The notes beneath the pieces were generated by a model. The model searched no databases. It worked only from the letters and a program-made list of their open reading frames with translations, and was not told where the DNA came from. From positions 25,207,734-25,271,733 of the forward strand of contig OZ026599.1 in the NCBI GenBank assembly GCA_964020085.1: a DNA stretch of 64,000 nt. Reading direction: 5' to 3'. Source of the DNA: Micromussa lordhowensis (lineage: Eukaryota; Cnidaria; Anthozoa; Scleractinia; Lobophylliidae). Positions 25,901-35,555 of this stretch are shown piece after piece (position 1 is the stretch's first letter; the number at the start of each line of letters is the position of its first letter). The translations under genes were made by a program, and so were the position numbers.

Positions 25901-27686
25901 TTAGTAACAAGATTAATCTAATATTGTAGCGTTGGGGAAAATTCCATAAATGTAACAAAATTATTTTCACATTTTTCAGTGCCACTACTCGCACCTGGCC
26001 TTCCCTTGATTCAAACACAAGTGCCTCAGGTAATTATGCTTTCCCATTAAGCTCACTAACCATCTGCTTAAGGAGACTGTTTACAGAGTACTGTGAGCGC
26101 ATTTAATAACATATTACCAAAAAATCCAGGACAAAATTAATGCAAATTAAGTATAACACCTCTTTGAATAGTCACAGCAAAAACTAAGCAGACAGCTGCT
26201 GCAACATTGTTTGGGGCACAAAATTACCACATCAGGAAGATCATGAAAACGCCATGTGGCAAGTTGTGTCAAGGGGGCAGAGATATCCCGGTTTATGATT
26301 CACAAGGCTATCACAGTCCAGGTCAAGGGGGTCCATCTTAACTACCAATTACAAGGTTTTAAGGTATAAGGTTTGTTCCAATAACAAATTCTGCAAAAGT
26401 TTCAAATCATGGCCATATTTGACCAGTGACGTGACCAGAATAGGAAAAAAAACCTTAAATCTGAAAATTTGAAATCAGTGTCAATAGATTAAGAACTTCC
26501 ATGTGATTAATGCTACAGATAGATTTTATGAATCGTGCATTATCGAAAAAGTTATGAGGTAATAAATACCTGTATTAAAAGACTTTCAACAGCAGCTTTC
26601 CTTGTTGACGTGTAATTCCATACATTTGATTATAAAGAAGGCTAAGTTTGATTCATACAGAAAATCAGAATTATTCTTCTTAACTTCCATATTTTAAGAA
26701 TTTAAAATTCTAAAGTGCAGTTTGGCACTGGCACTAGCTATGCATGCGAAATCATACATTTTTCAAAGCAAATGTTCTCTCCTATAAAACTCACCATTGA
26801 GCACTGCGAAACACTCCAAAATATCTTTCCTCTAAATATCGTGTTCAGCAATCCCTTAGCAACTGCTCTAAATCTGTAGTTAAGAAGGACCCCCCCCCCT
26901 TAAAGTCGGCATCTGCCAGCCATCTGAGGGTTGCACAATGAAATTTAGGAAATTAGCTTTTGCAGCTGAACCCTCTTTTCCTGCTTGTGAAATCACAGTA
27001 CCCAGTAAAATGTCCCCTCAAGCATGGGTTTATTCAAGAATAATGCAATGTATTTAAAAGCTCGTGAATGAATTCACTTCTGTTATCACTTAACAGTTTG
27101 GCATCTGAGACAGAGCTCAGGGTATGTGCTCAAAACAGTTATTGTTCTTTGTTATATATTATAGAAACAGCTTTTTGTGCCTTGCAAATTGTTCCAGGTG
27201 ATAGCAAAGCAAGTGGATTTGTTCTTGAGTCATGTTTCTGTGAAGTTCCTTTAAGATCTTTGTAGCTTCTGTAGCTGCAGCTTTGTTCATAGTTCAAATA
27301 ATCCTTGATTATACAACCTACATCCACACTGTAGATGTTAAAATCCTTGTCAACCTGGCTGGCTATCAAGAACAACAGTTTCTTTAGAAACTTATCTCTG
27401 ATTTCCCAGCAGTGTAGACTTGCAAGTCATGCTAACTTTGGTATTTCGTTTCATGTTCCTTGTCCACTAGTGGCAACACCAGGTACAGCCACAGGTGTTT
27501 AACTATGTGCCTGTGGAGTCAGCCGCGACACCTCCACCTCCTCTCGCACCTCCTCCTACTCCTCAAACATCCTACCAAATCATTGACCCTCAAGTCCAGT
27601 CGATGGACGTCCAGTACTGGAACAACTACACGTTAGCCTCGGCACCTACCACACCCACCTATGTTATGTCGCCCCATGTTTTGTGA
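10803..27686 (+). CDS. mbl/MBNL: muscleblind-like RNA-binding splicing regulator, four-finger isoform (7 coding exons)
   Basis: Muscleblind proteins bind YGCY motifs in pre-mRNA and regulate alternative splicing and mRNA localisation. Exons joined: 10803-10973, 14241-14420, 18900-19031, 19971-20183, 25687-25813, 25980-26029, 27471-27686, giving 362 residues. All junctions are GT-AG and in phase. Finger 1 is C18-C26-C33-H37 (CX7CX6CX3H). Finger 2 is C52-C60-C65-H69, finger 3 C163-C171-C176-H180, finger 4 C197-C205-C210-H214 (all CX7CX4CX3H). The family hallmark EVCREFQRG is at 16-24 and ACFDSLK at 51-57. A Q11 tract (86-96) follows finger 2, and the C terminus is proline-rich. The ATG at 10803 is the first in frame in a short exon with an acceptor at 10755-10756; M6 is a possible alternative. 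At least one upstream non-coding exon is expected. The length matches vertebrate MBNL (about 340-390). I am very sure of the family. Confidence 0.93.
10974..14240 (+). other. muscleblind intron 1
   Basis: 3267 bp. The first kilobase is CpG-rich with many TTCGTG words on the plus strand, and the rest is A/T-rich and CpG-poor. No repeat element or exon is evident. Confidence 0.7.
14241..14420 (+). CDS. mbl/MBNL: muscleblind coding exon 2 (second half of finger 2, Q11 tract)
   Basis: The acceptor is TTGTTTTTAG and the donor GTAAGT; both ends are phase 0, with 60 codons. It completes finger 2 ([12 protein letters not shown], residues 58-69) and then gives a [11 protein letters not shown] linker like that of vertebrate MBNL. 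Eleven glutamines encoded by mixed CAG/CAA codons follow, then a Q/A/L-rich stretch. The split of finger 2 after DSLK is the known MBNL exon boundary. Confidence 0.93.
15290..17290 (+). pseudogene. decayed ORF with PIN/XPG-like C-terminal region, probably transposon-derived, in muscleblind intron 2
   Basis: Fragments in shifting frames read [77 protein letters not shown]; then after an inserted [90 protein letters not shown]. In this order they match a long uncharacterised protein family I recall as multicopy in cnidarian and fish genomes, whose end resembles a PIN/XPG-like nuclease fold. Several stops and frameshifts show it is dead. Its transposon origin is inference. Confidence 0.68.
15954..16261 (+). 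mobile_element. tRNA-derived SINE, full-length, inside the PIN-like pseudogene
   Basis: The tRNA-like head has an A box TGGCCTCGTGG at 15966-15976 and a B box GGTTCGAGCCC at 16009-16019. A conserved body follows (GGCAAGACACTTTACTCTCA; TGGGTACCGGC; GCGATGGACTGGCATCCCAT; TAAGCTCCGGCCTGATGGGC). It is flanked by a direct repeat ATATAGCTGT (15944-15953 and 16262-16271), a likely target-site duplication. A real tRNA gene is excluded by the missing acceptor-stem pairing and the long tail. Confidence 0.85.
18304..18456. repeat. foldback element in muscleblind intron 2
   Basis: The ends GTAGGTCAAAATGAAATCCA and TTTCATTTTGACCTAC are inverted repeats. The centre is a near-perfect hairpin, TAATTATTCATG-ATC-CATGAATAATTA. 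No ORF. Confidence 0.75.
18900..19031 (+). CDS. mbl/MBNL: muscleblind coding exon 3 (inter-finger linker)
   Basis: The acceptor is TATTTCTTTCAG and the donor is GTCAGA, an acceptable but weak site. There are 44 codons, phase 0 at both ends. It encodes the poorly conserved linker and ends in a KSDKLE motif corresponding to the RTDRLE of MBNL1 just before finger 3. The exon/intron break immediately before VCRE is the conserved boundary, which supports the weak donor. Confidence 0.86.
19971..20183 (+). CDS. mbl/MBNL: muscleblind coding exon 4 (fingers 3 and 4)
   Basis: The acceptor is CCTCAACAG and the donor GTGAGT; 71 codons, phase 0 at both ends. It encodes the second tandem finger pair, with VCREYQRG, then [10 protein letters not shown] and YFHPPAHLQ, which are near-diagnostic of muscleblind. 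Finger 3 has four residues between Cys2 and Cys3 instead of the six found in vertebrate finger 3. Confidence 0.94.
21589..23204. mobile_element. TTAA-flanked DNA transposon (piggyBac- or Kolobok-like), non-autonomous, in muscleblind intron 4
   Basis: TTAA occurs at both borders (21585-21588 and 23205-23208). The TIR begins AGTGCACCTAACCCCAAAAA and is near-perfect for about 90 bp, then degenerate to about 250 bp (shared TTCACGACCGAG and GACGTCA). The interior contains only short ORF remnants, including a Ser/Asp/Glu-rich 28-codon piece at about 21924-22010 on the plus strand. A TTAA target fits piggyBac or Kolobok superfamilies; which one is not decided. Confidence 0.8.
23211..25680 (+). other. 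muscleblind intron 4, 3' half, with a YGCY-rich patch at 23480-23700
   Basis: There is no transposon I can define. The patch 23500-23670 carries about a dozen TGCT/TGCC/CGCC words, including TGCTGCTGCTGG, a motif type bound by muscleblind proteins. The remainder is ordinary A/T-rich intron. Confidence 0.5.
25687..25813 (+). CDS. mbl/MBNL: muscleblind coding exon 5
   Basis: The acceptor is ATTTACAG and the donor GTAAGT. There are 42 codons plus one base (phase 1 end). It encodes a hydrophobic A/L/P/V-rich segment with a basic FKKQ patch (residues about 238-241), in the position of the vertebrate segment downstream of finger 4. There is no strong motif; the assignment rests on phase continuity and splice sites. 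Confidence 0.8.
25980..26029 (+). CDS. mbl/MBNL: muscleblind coding exon 6 (50-bp microexon; likely branch point for alternative 3' ends)
   Basis: The acceptor is ACATTTTTCAG and the donor GTAATT. Two bases complete the split Met codon begun in exon 5, then 16 codons end in QTQVPQ at phase 0. Both the 27471 exon and the 30022 exon start in phase 0, so either can follow this exon. Confidence 0.78.
27471..27686 (+). CDS. mbl/MBNL: muscleblind terminal coding exon A (proline-rich C terminus, short-form stop)
   Basis: The acceptor is TTGTCCACTAG. There are 71 codons and a TGA at 27684-27686. It encodes a Q/V-rich start, a run of prolines ([12 protein letters not shown]) and a Tyr/Asn/Thr-rich tail. 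Finger-free, proline-rich ends are normal for the family. The frame is open through the exon and closes just before a long A/T-rich 3'UTR. Confidence 0.83.
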   Translation, partial: WQHQVQPQVFNYVPVESAATPPPPLAPPPTPQTSYQIIDPQVQSMDVQYWNNYTLASAPTTPTYVMSPHVL

Positions 27687-29660
27687 TCAAGGGGGCTGTT
27701 CTTTTTGTATGCATCTGTAGAGATACACATGTGAGGGGGGAGTGTGTGAATTGATAGTGCAGAGAGAAAGAATGAAGTGATTGAACAAGAGTTTACAGAT
27801 TGAGAGAAAGAGGAGCAGGTGTTAGTGACCTTCTGCTCTGTTAAAAGCAAGAAACCAAGTTGGTTGCTGTCACAGAGGCAACAAAAGAATGAAGAGAGAA
27901 GAATCGATTTACAGGCCATTCCACTTAGTCATCAAAGGCACCTTTGTTTATCCAATGGAGACCAGTGTTCAAGAATCCTGTAACACTATTCTAAAGATCT
28001 ATTGTTGTCAAGGACAATATGGAGGAAATTGGAAACTCCTGGCAAAAATCCAACTCTGTAAAGTATTAATATATCAAAGCATAATGTTATTGTCAACTAT
28101 GACTATGTTTAAATTGGGTCTATTCACGACCACAAATGAAATTAAGGAATTAATTGAAATAATGTTTACTTTTGTTCTGTCTAAATTTCCTAAGCTCTTA
28201 CTTGAAACAATGACTCAAAATAAAGAGATGACCACAAATTGGTTTTATTTCAATATTTAGCAAGAACAGAGAAGCTTCTTGAGAAAATTAGAGTCTGCAA
28301 GGTGATAATATGTTTTATGGATTATTTGTTACGGAAAGAGGAAACATGAGGTGTTACTTTCTTTGATTCATTTCATACATTCTTAAGAAGGATGAGTACG
28401 GTAGTTTATCTGGGTCTTTTCCCTTCACATATTTGCATGACTGTGTAATAATTTTATTTGGGATGTTATTTACATTTACTATTTAACATGAGAGATTGTT
28501 TTGTATGTACTTACAAGAGATAGACTATATTATATGTATTTTGTACAATACTGGTTGCATTATTCATTTAATTGAATACAGCAGTTTCAAGAAAAACCAA
28601 AAGGCCATGAATTATTTGTAGTTTTGAACTACTACTGACCTCAGACGACCCTTGACAACATCTACAATTCAGCCTACTTCATGCATCATTTTGCAGTTTA
28701 AAAAGGACAATCTTTGTTGTTCAGGTAGCTACCAAAGTTGATTGTGCAGGCAATGATGAAAATGTGTATTCACTGTGGTCCAAGACTCGTGTTGGCATGC
28801 AGCACATGCCAAATTTTCTTCCAAGAAAAGCTTCTTCTGGGGAAGAAAATTTGGTTGGTGCAAGACTTAATTTTGCTACAAGTTAGAGCTGCATGTAAAA
28901 ATTGTTTTCGTGGCCAATACAAGTTTAGTGGCAATACAAGCAACAAAAGTAATATCAACTGAATTACAGCTGAATGAAACCACAGTGTGGGAATTAGGCT
29001 GAATTTTAACCTTTGTCAGTGGTCATCTGAGATTGATAGCATGGAATCTGACAGTAATTTACCAAAGAAAGGGTAATATTTTGTTGACCCAAATATAAAC
29101 TATGAGCTTAGAAATTTCATAAAACATGACAAAACTTTGTACACGTCAAAAGCAGTACTATGAAAGAGAAAGAGGGTTAGTTTAAGTTTCATCTTTGAGA
29201 TGTACAACAGGACATTAACTTTAACAGAAATTTAGACATCATCTTTTTTGTACGAATTACTTTAAGTTATTTTACAATGGATGTAAATCAGGTAAAGCAC
29301 ATAGAAAGAGCAATTGATTTGATTTTTGTGCAATTAATTACCAATGGCTGAGCCATTGTGATCTACTTGTATGTAGAGTTATAATAATGATTATTAGAGT
29401 TGTTTTATTACATAGATTTCTTAATGGAATGTTTATTGCAAGACTGTAGAAATAACAAAGAAGGCTGAATTTTTAGTTTGGTCAAGAAACCTTGAAGAAG
29501 TTTTTTATTCCAGAATGTCTTGCAGTAAAATTTTCATTTTTCATAGTATTAAATTGATTTTTGTAGAGGACAATAGTTATTTATGTGTTTATATGTGATT
29601 GTAGAGTTTATTTGAATCATATGTTGAATTAAAGTTTGTCTATGTCGTCTGTCGGTTGTG
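27687..29660 (+). other. probable 3'UTR of the four-finger muscleblind mRNA, with poly(A) signals
   Basis: This is A/T-rich, CpG-poor sequence with no convincing ORF. Candidate poly(A) signals are AATAAA at 28219-28224 and ATTAAA at 29628-29633, the latter followed by a TG/T-rich stretch typical of a downstream element. The true end is not fixed by sequence alone. Confidence 0.55.
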
Positions 29661-30021
29661 TTAATTATGTGTTTATCTATAAGATTTTACTTGTCAACGT
29701 GAAGTTTATTTTCCTAACCTTCCTGTTTCAGCAACTGGGTGTGGCACGTTTAAGCTGCAGCATGCACGCTTGCATTTGTCCCAGCTGCTTTCACACTTCT
29801 TAAGCCTGGCAGGTCCTTCTCAGTGCTTGCAACACTCTATTGACTTGGCACTTGATAACATTTTGTGTTTTCAGTGAGAACTTCCTATGATGAACTTGTT
29901 TTAGTTAAGAAGTAGACTAGATTTCTTGTAGATGTTTTTTTCCCTTCTCCCACAACTGGCACTTTTTGCTCCCATCTGACAACTCAATCTGAGACCCTGT
30001 TTTCCTTTTTTCCCTTGACAG

Positions 30022-30109
30022 CACACCTCCAATGGGTTGCCAGTTTGTCGGGACTTTGTCTCTGGCCAGTGTCACAGAGAAGCCTGCCGCTATGCCCACG
30101 TTAAAGACA
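30022..30109 (+). CDS. mbl/MBNL: muscleblind alternative exon 8: fifth CCCH zinc finger
   Basis: The acceptor is TTTTTCCCTTGACAG and the donor GTGAGC. The exon starts in phase 0 and ends in phase 1 (29 codons plus A). It encodes HTSNGLP then VCRDFVSGQC-HREAC-RYAH, a CX7CX4CX3H finger of muscleblind type (C300, C308, C313, H317 if joined to exon 6). There is no in-frame ATG, so it must be spliced to an upstream exon; exon 6 fits. It could instead belong to a separate downstream paralogue whose first exon I do not see. Confidence 0.85.
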
Positions 30110-30420
30110 GTGAGCTCTCTTTCTTGTGTTAACGCTTAGCTGATTAGCTCTTTCAGCCCCAGACATAATATTCAAATTCTCACTGATCTGATCTCATAGT
30201 TTGTTATATGGCAATCAGGAGGATAGATTCTTTGTGCACTTAAACAGATGTCTATGATTTGCAATCAAAGTTGGTCAAAACTATCAAGTAAAGAGAATTA
30301 GGTATTGAGCTGTGTGCTGAAAGGGCTAAGCTGTGCTTAAGACCTCTTGCTTGGCAGGCTCCCACACTGCTTTTGCTTGCCTGTGCTCAAGGTGATTCCT
30401 CAGGAATAAAAGTTGCCAGA
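30110..30420 (+). promoter_or_regulatory. YGCY cluster downstream of alternative exon 8
   Basis: Seven TGCT/TGCC words fall within about 80 bp (30311-30390: GTGCTGA, GTGCTTA, TTGCTTGG, CTGCTTTTGCTTGCC, GTGCTC), 200-280 bp after the exon 8 donor. YGCY is the established MBNL binding motif. Function here is inferred. Confidence 0.45.
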
Positions 30421-31229
30421 CAATATTTTGAAACTTTCCTTGAATGTTCCCTACCAAGCAGTGTTTTGGAAAATACAATAAAAGGATAGGTCACCATGCT
30501 TGTTAAAGAGAGATGATGGGCCAATCTTACCCCATTTATGCCTAATTAAACACATCATTTCATCAGTTCACATTAAATGTTGCGGTAGCTGGAAGCCCTT
30601 AGGGTTATAAAAAAATAGTTTAGAAAATTTGTGATGGGCAGAAAGTCTCGGGCACTTGGAACAATGTAATATATAGTTTATGGAAAACTCACACAATTCT
30701 AAATGACATTGATTCAAAACATTCCTCCAGTTGTTGTTTCTAAGGTCATAATTTGCATCGTTAAGAGAAGGTTGTGTACACTTTTTTTAGCTATATCTTT
30801 TTTTCCTTCAAAACAATTTTTTCTTAATTTGTCAACTTAAAGAGGATAATTTTTCCACCAAGTTTATGTAATTAAAATTATAGGTCACCATGTTCATTTG
30901 CGAGAAAATGAGCATTTATTTCACTATCAAGCTTAGGTTGAGGGAAATCTCTTCTGTTGTGTACATGCATGGCCTCACATGCGCATGCTAATGATGCAAA
31001 AATCGCATACAGTAGGAATGGGCAATGCAATACTGAGGAATCACCTTAAGTAATTACCAAGGAAAGAATATATTTTTCACACATTTTCTTAGAATTTGTC
31101 TTTAGATACAGAAAAGCAAACACATTTTATAAAGATCTTTAAACTACATGGTATGTGGTTACGTATGAACCACTTTTGTTATGTTTTAATAACAAAATTG
31201 TTGCAACAGTGCTTTAAACATCTCTGACA

Positions 31230-31525
31230 GCGTTTTTTCAGTTCTCCCACAGCTTTTCTTTAATTCCATTACTTGATAGAAAACACTGAGACAAATAAAG
31301 GAAAATCAGTGATTTGTTTCAATAATCTAAATGTATGGTAATAGATTTCCAACAATGGCAATTAAAAGTAGACATAATGGTAGATGTGGATGCAGCCATA
31401 AAACTACTGGAAAAATGACCTTAAAAAAATTATCCGGCTTTAAACGGGATTCGAACCCACAACCTGAGCATTGCACTGGTGATGCAAAGGTTGTGGGTTA
31501 TTTGAATCCCGTTTAAAGCTTGAAA
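31230..31525. repeat. repeat unit 1 of a 296-bp direct duplication with a tRNA-like foldback at its end
   Basis: From GTTTTTTCAGTTCTCCCACA onward this unit matches 31526-31810 in the same order (CTTGATAGAAAACA, GGAAAATCAGT, TCTAAATGTATGG, GATGCAGCCATAA). Its end, 31440-31515, is palindromic: AACGGGATTCGAACCCACAA against TTGTGGGTTATTTGAATCCC. That segment carries a B-box-like GGGATTCGAACCC. Confidence 0.75.
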
Positions 31526-31885
31526 GCGTTTTTTAAAGTTCTCCCACAGATTTTCGTTAATTCCATAACTTGATAGAAAACAATGAGTAAAAGAAAGGAA
31601 AATCAGTTATTTGTTTCTATAATCTAAATGTATGGTTACCGTAATAGATGTCCAACAGTAGCAATTAAATGTAGACATGATGATAGATGCAAATGCAGCC
31701 ATAACACTACTGAAAAAATTACCTGAAAAAATTTTCAGGCTTTAAACGAGATTTGAACTTGCACTGGTAATGCAAAGGTTATGGGTTCGAATCCCATCCA
31801 AAGCCTGAAAAATCTTTTCAGGTCATTTTTCCGGGTCATTTTTCCAGTAGTGTTATGGCTGCATTTGCATCTATCATGTCTAAAA
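31526..31885. repeat. repeat unit 2 plus 3' inverted arm (foldback with tRNA-like core)
   Basis: This is a second copy of the 31230 unit. The segment from about 31671 (TAGACATGATGATAGATGCA...CAGCCATAACACTACTG...TTTTCAGGCTTT) is repeated inverted at 31800-31882. The centre GCACTGGTAATGCAAAGGTT followed by GGGTTCGAATCCC resembles a tRNA B-box region. The right arm is missing from unit 1. Confidence 0.75.
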
Positions 31886-32375
31886 TCAAATAAATTATCA
31901 AAGTTCGCACCATCATTACGTTAGCAGCTTTTGCATGTTCCATGTTTCTTTTGAGTTATAGGACTACAGCTTTCTTACAGGTTGTGTTTTTATAATAGCA
32001 ATTAATAATACAACTACGTACCCTAAGATGGACTCACAGCAGGCACATAAGTTATGCGCTATGGATTTTATTTCTTACTGAGGGTCTGAGATTTTACCGA
32101 CTTATAGAAACATGACATCATGTCTCGTTATCGTTACCGATAATCATGGATGCTTAGATTTCAACCACAATTAGAAATGCAAGGTTCTAAAATGGGGTTT
32201 GCAAATCGTGCTTCCCATCTCCATTCCATCTCAACAATCTGCTTACTTCGCATTCATAATCCCGATCCTACCCTGTAATCTCTATTCCAAAGACATGTTT
32301 TCAAATTTCTCATTCATTTTTTTCCTCAAAAGTAAATTGGAAGGAATATGTTCTAAGGAAGCCTTTGATAATAAA

Positions 32376-33235
32376 GAGGGTCGTACAGGGGGGTCTCTCG
32401 CACGGTTCACGAACAGAAAAAACAGCAAATCATGGATCACGGATATCAAAATTCCATTTTCCCGAATCACGAAAATAAACAAATCAGGTACTTTTTTAAT
32501 AACCTTTTCTTACGCCAGAAAGAGCATTTGAAGGAAGCAAAATCCTGAAAGCTAGTTTAAGGCTGCCTATCGGAAATTACATACCTAAATTGTGTACTTA
32601 TCGCAAAGGCCTTGCTGCCATCTTTTCCCTTTTCAAGACGACAAAATTTAAGTTCAACATAGGAGCCGAGGCCACGTTTCTCTGCCTCTGCCTTTAATCC
32701 GGCAAATTCCGCCAACGTTTTCGTAAACACTGCCAAAGATGAATGTTCATCTGTAATCGGAAAGCAAACTCGTTCTTTTCCAAGAAAATTAAGCGAGCCC
32801 AGACTTTGAGGACCTTTGAGTCCACATAAAATATGATACACTCGACCCTCATCGTGCTTGCTGTATATCTCGGATGTTTCGGATCACTGTCGTTTGACGA
32901 CCTTTGACCTCCCGTGACATAGGAACATCTGATCCATGACAAGCATGCAAAGCCTGTGAATTTGCACAATGAATTACTTTACGACATTAACGAAGATTAC
33001 TTGTCACTCTGTTACTTGTCACATTTGATATTCTCAGTCTTCCGGAGCACTCGCATCTCAAAATCACGCAGAATAGAGTGGTGAAATCACGAATATCGGT
33101 TAATAATTCAAGTTCTTCACGGATCACGCAAAACCTTCTGGTCACGGATCACGAAGAATAATTTATTAAATTCACGTTTCACGGAAAATAAAATCAGCTA
33201 ATCACGCATCACGAGAATACCCCTGTACGACCCTC
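32376..33235. mobile_element. 860-bp DNA transposon with 16-bp TIRs and TCACG-rich subterminal repeats
   Basis: The TIRs GAGGGTCGTACAGGGG (32376-32391) and CCCCTGTACGACCCTC (33220-33235) are perfect. AATAAA immediately flanks both ends, a possible target duplication. Within about 200 bp of each end the motif ATCACG/TCACGG recurs more than ten times. It lies in the muscleblind intron between exons 8 and 9. Confidence 0.82.
32585..32841 (-). pseudogene. exon-like ORF fragment inside the TCACG-ended transposon
   Basis: On the minus strand an open frame reads LGSLNFLGKERVCFPITDEH, then VFTKTLAEFAGLKAEAEKRG and GSYVELKFCRLEKG. It ends at a good donor (AG/GTATGT, 32585/32584). It looks like one exon of a protein once carried by the element. 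I do not recognise the family. Confidence 0.45.
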
Positions 33236-34058
33236 AATAAAGCCTTTTGTAACCCCTGGTGGGTGACTTGAATAGAAATTTGTGTATTGAAAGGTCTCTA
33301 GGTTTGTAATGTGTTCGCATGTCAACAATAGACTCTGTGGAATCTGTCACCTTAGTACGCTTTCATGTCCAGGAATGTAGTTTCTGTTTCTGGGATTTTC
33401 GCTGTTCACTTGACTTCTAATTGCAACAACAGGGTAGGGTGGGTTAGGTACCTGGGTGTGCTACGTAAAGCGTGTTACACCTACCTAAATTTAGTAATAA
33501 CATCAAAGCTATATATTTGTTTCAGAAAACCCCTTGCTCTCCTTGTGGTACTATTCACTTTAGAACAAAACCAATTTGCTCTAAATGCATGCGGAGATTA
33601 GTTACCATTTGTGTCACCTATATATGAAGGTAGAAGATGCATTTCATACGGGATCACACACCAACATTAAGTGCTTTTCTCTGTGGTAGAACCCAACATG
33701 TAAGATGCATGCGTTCTAGCATAGTTAGGGTTTTTCACTCTGTTTTCTCTGTTTTCAAAGCCATGCAGTTTATTTTGTGTTGTGTGATGTTGCCGAGGAC
33801 GGCAGTTATTTTTCGGGTAACGCCACTTAGTGACTTCCAAGTGCAAAAAAGGCTACTGTGACTGCTTGTCATTTGGAATTACCTGTCTGTTCATATTCTG
33901 CAAGGGAGTGAAGTGGGCAGGGGTTCTGGGACCTGTGTGACCACCGTGCAAGAGCTATCAATTGAATTCTGCACTATTTGATGTTGTCTCACTAGTTATA
34001 AGATATCAGAGGTATAGAGTCTCACTGGTTTTAAAAGTTACACAAGTTGCTTTCAACT

Positions 34059-34370
34059 CTTAGGGGGACCTCCCATATAAAAAAGACGGGGGTGCTCATC
34101 GTACCTTTTAGTAGTTTAAAAGTGGTTTTGGTAACTCTTAGGGTGTTCTGTCTCAAAAGGTCCACAACAGGAGCTTTTGCGGTTCCTTTTAGGGTTTTGA
34201 GCTGAAAAAATATGACAGGATATCGATGATGTGTTGTTTCAGAATTGGTACCTCTAAGGGTTTAAAACTTTTAAGCCACCCCCACAAAATAGGATCTTGG
34301 TACCTCTTGAGGGTTCTTTTCAAAATTTCCGACATCACACCCCCATCCTTTGTATAGGAGTTCCCCTTTG
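34059..34370. repeat. MITE copy A (AACTCCCACATAAAAAGG family) with 10-bp target duplication
   Basis: The direct flanks GCTTTCAACT at 34049-34058 and 34371-34380 are identical. The ends GGGGGACCTCCCATATAAAA and CCTTTGTATAGGAGTTCCCC are inverted. Internal blocks GGTACCTCTAAGGGT, AAGCCACCCCCACAAAATAG and TTCTTTTCAAAATTTC recur in the other three copies. Confidence 0.8.
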
Positions 34371-35415
34371 GCTTTCAACTTCCTGGAAATAATTTTTTGG
34401 TCTTAACATTTTGTCCTATCACTTCCTAAGTTAAATATTTGCATCTCAATTTTTTTGGGCATGAACTACATCATTTGTAATATAAGTATAAGTGTTCAAA
34501 GAGAACAACCCTCTTTGAATCAACAATTACAGCACATAAATCTAAAACTCTCACACTCTGCTTCATTTTGTTGTCACTACTCGTCACAATTAGCATTTTT
34601 CCGCTTGTCATAAATTTAACTTCGAATGCTTTGTTCATCAATCAACTGAAGATGAAAGTAGGTTCTGTCGAAACAAGTCTTTCAAACTTAAAAGTTTTGT
34701 TATTTTCTTTATTTAATATAAGTGAAAGTTTGCAGTTTTAATTTCTGTAAATTTATTTCTTTTCTGCAAGTATCACTTTGTGTTTTTAGCTGTTAGCAGT
34801 TGTAGACGAGCTGCTATTGCGGGGTTCCTGGTCTTAGTACATGCTCATTAAAGTTGCTTTGGTCAGTGTTGCATGCTTGTTTGGCATAGTTGAGTTTGTG
34901 TTCTGGATCTAGTAATGGCGCACCATCCATGCATTGCAAGTGTGTGCCATAACAAAAGTAGGCATCAACCTTACCCCTTTCTCTCAACAATAAAGTAAAG
35001 TATAATATAGTACTTATTGTATTTCATTCTTTGTTTCAAGATTTTGAATGGAGCAGTCAATGTTTTAATGTGAAACTTAATTCCAAAACTGGAGTGTCGG
35101 TTGGATCATATTTAGCTCTATGGCACAGGCCTGTGAGAATTTGCAAAGAACTGAAGAGTAAATTTTGGCAGTCTCTTTCTTTCTGAATATTTCACTCCAT
35201 CAAAATTTTACCAATGAAATGAAATGAAAGTATTATCAGTGGATTCACGACTTCATCATTCCAGAATGTCCTGGTCTCTTCTGGTAGACGGGAGAAAGGG
35301 GACTGGAAATACTTGCAGCAAGACCCAGTGATTGTACAAACATAGCTTACCAACACATGAATAATAAAAAAACAATTCACACCCTCTTGTCCTTTTTTAA
35401 CTGTTTTACTTGTAG

Positions 35416-35555
35416 AGAATGTAGAAGTTGTGGATGGTAAGGTGACAGTTTGCCGAGATGCAGTGAAAGGGAAATGCACAAGGCCTAACTGCAAGTATTA
35501 CCACCCAGTGGTCAACCCTACAGCTGGTGCCTCATCATCAAAGACGTCTAGATAG
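35416..35555 (+). CDS. mbl/MBNL: muscleblind alternative terminal exon 9: sixth CCCH zinc finger and stop
   Basis: The acceptor is TTTTACTTGTAG. The first two bases complete the codon left by exon 8. It encodes NVEVVDGKVT then VCRDAVKGKC-TRPNC-KYYHP (CX7CX4CX3H; C333, C341, C346, H350), a short Ser/Ala tail and TAG at 35553-35555. The DGKVT linker before the finger matches the NGKVT before finger 2, so exons 8 and 9 form a genuine third tandem pair. The predicted long isoform has 366 residues. Confidence 0.87.

Noticed and set aside
27889..28260. 123-codon plus-strand ORF after the muscleblind stop
   Set aside because: It lies in the A/T-rich 3'UTR, has no family resemblance and no splice support.
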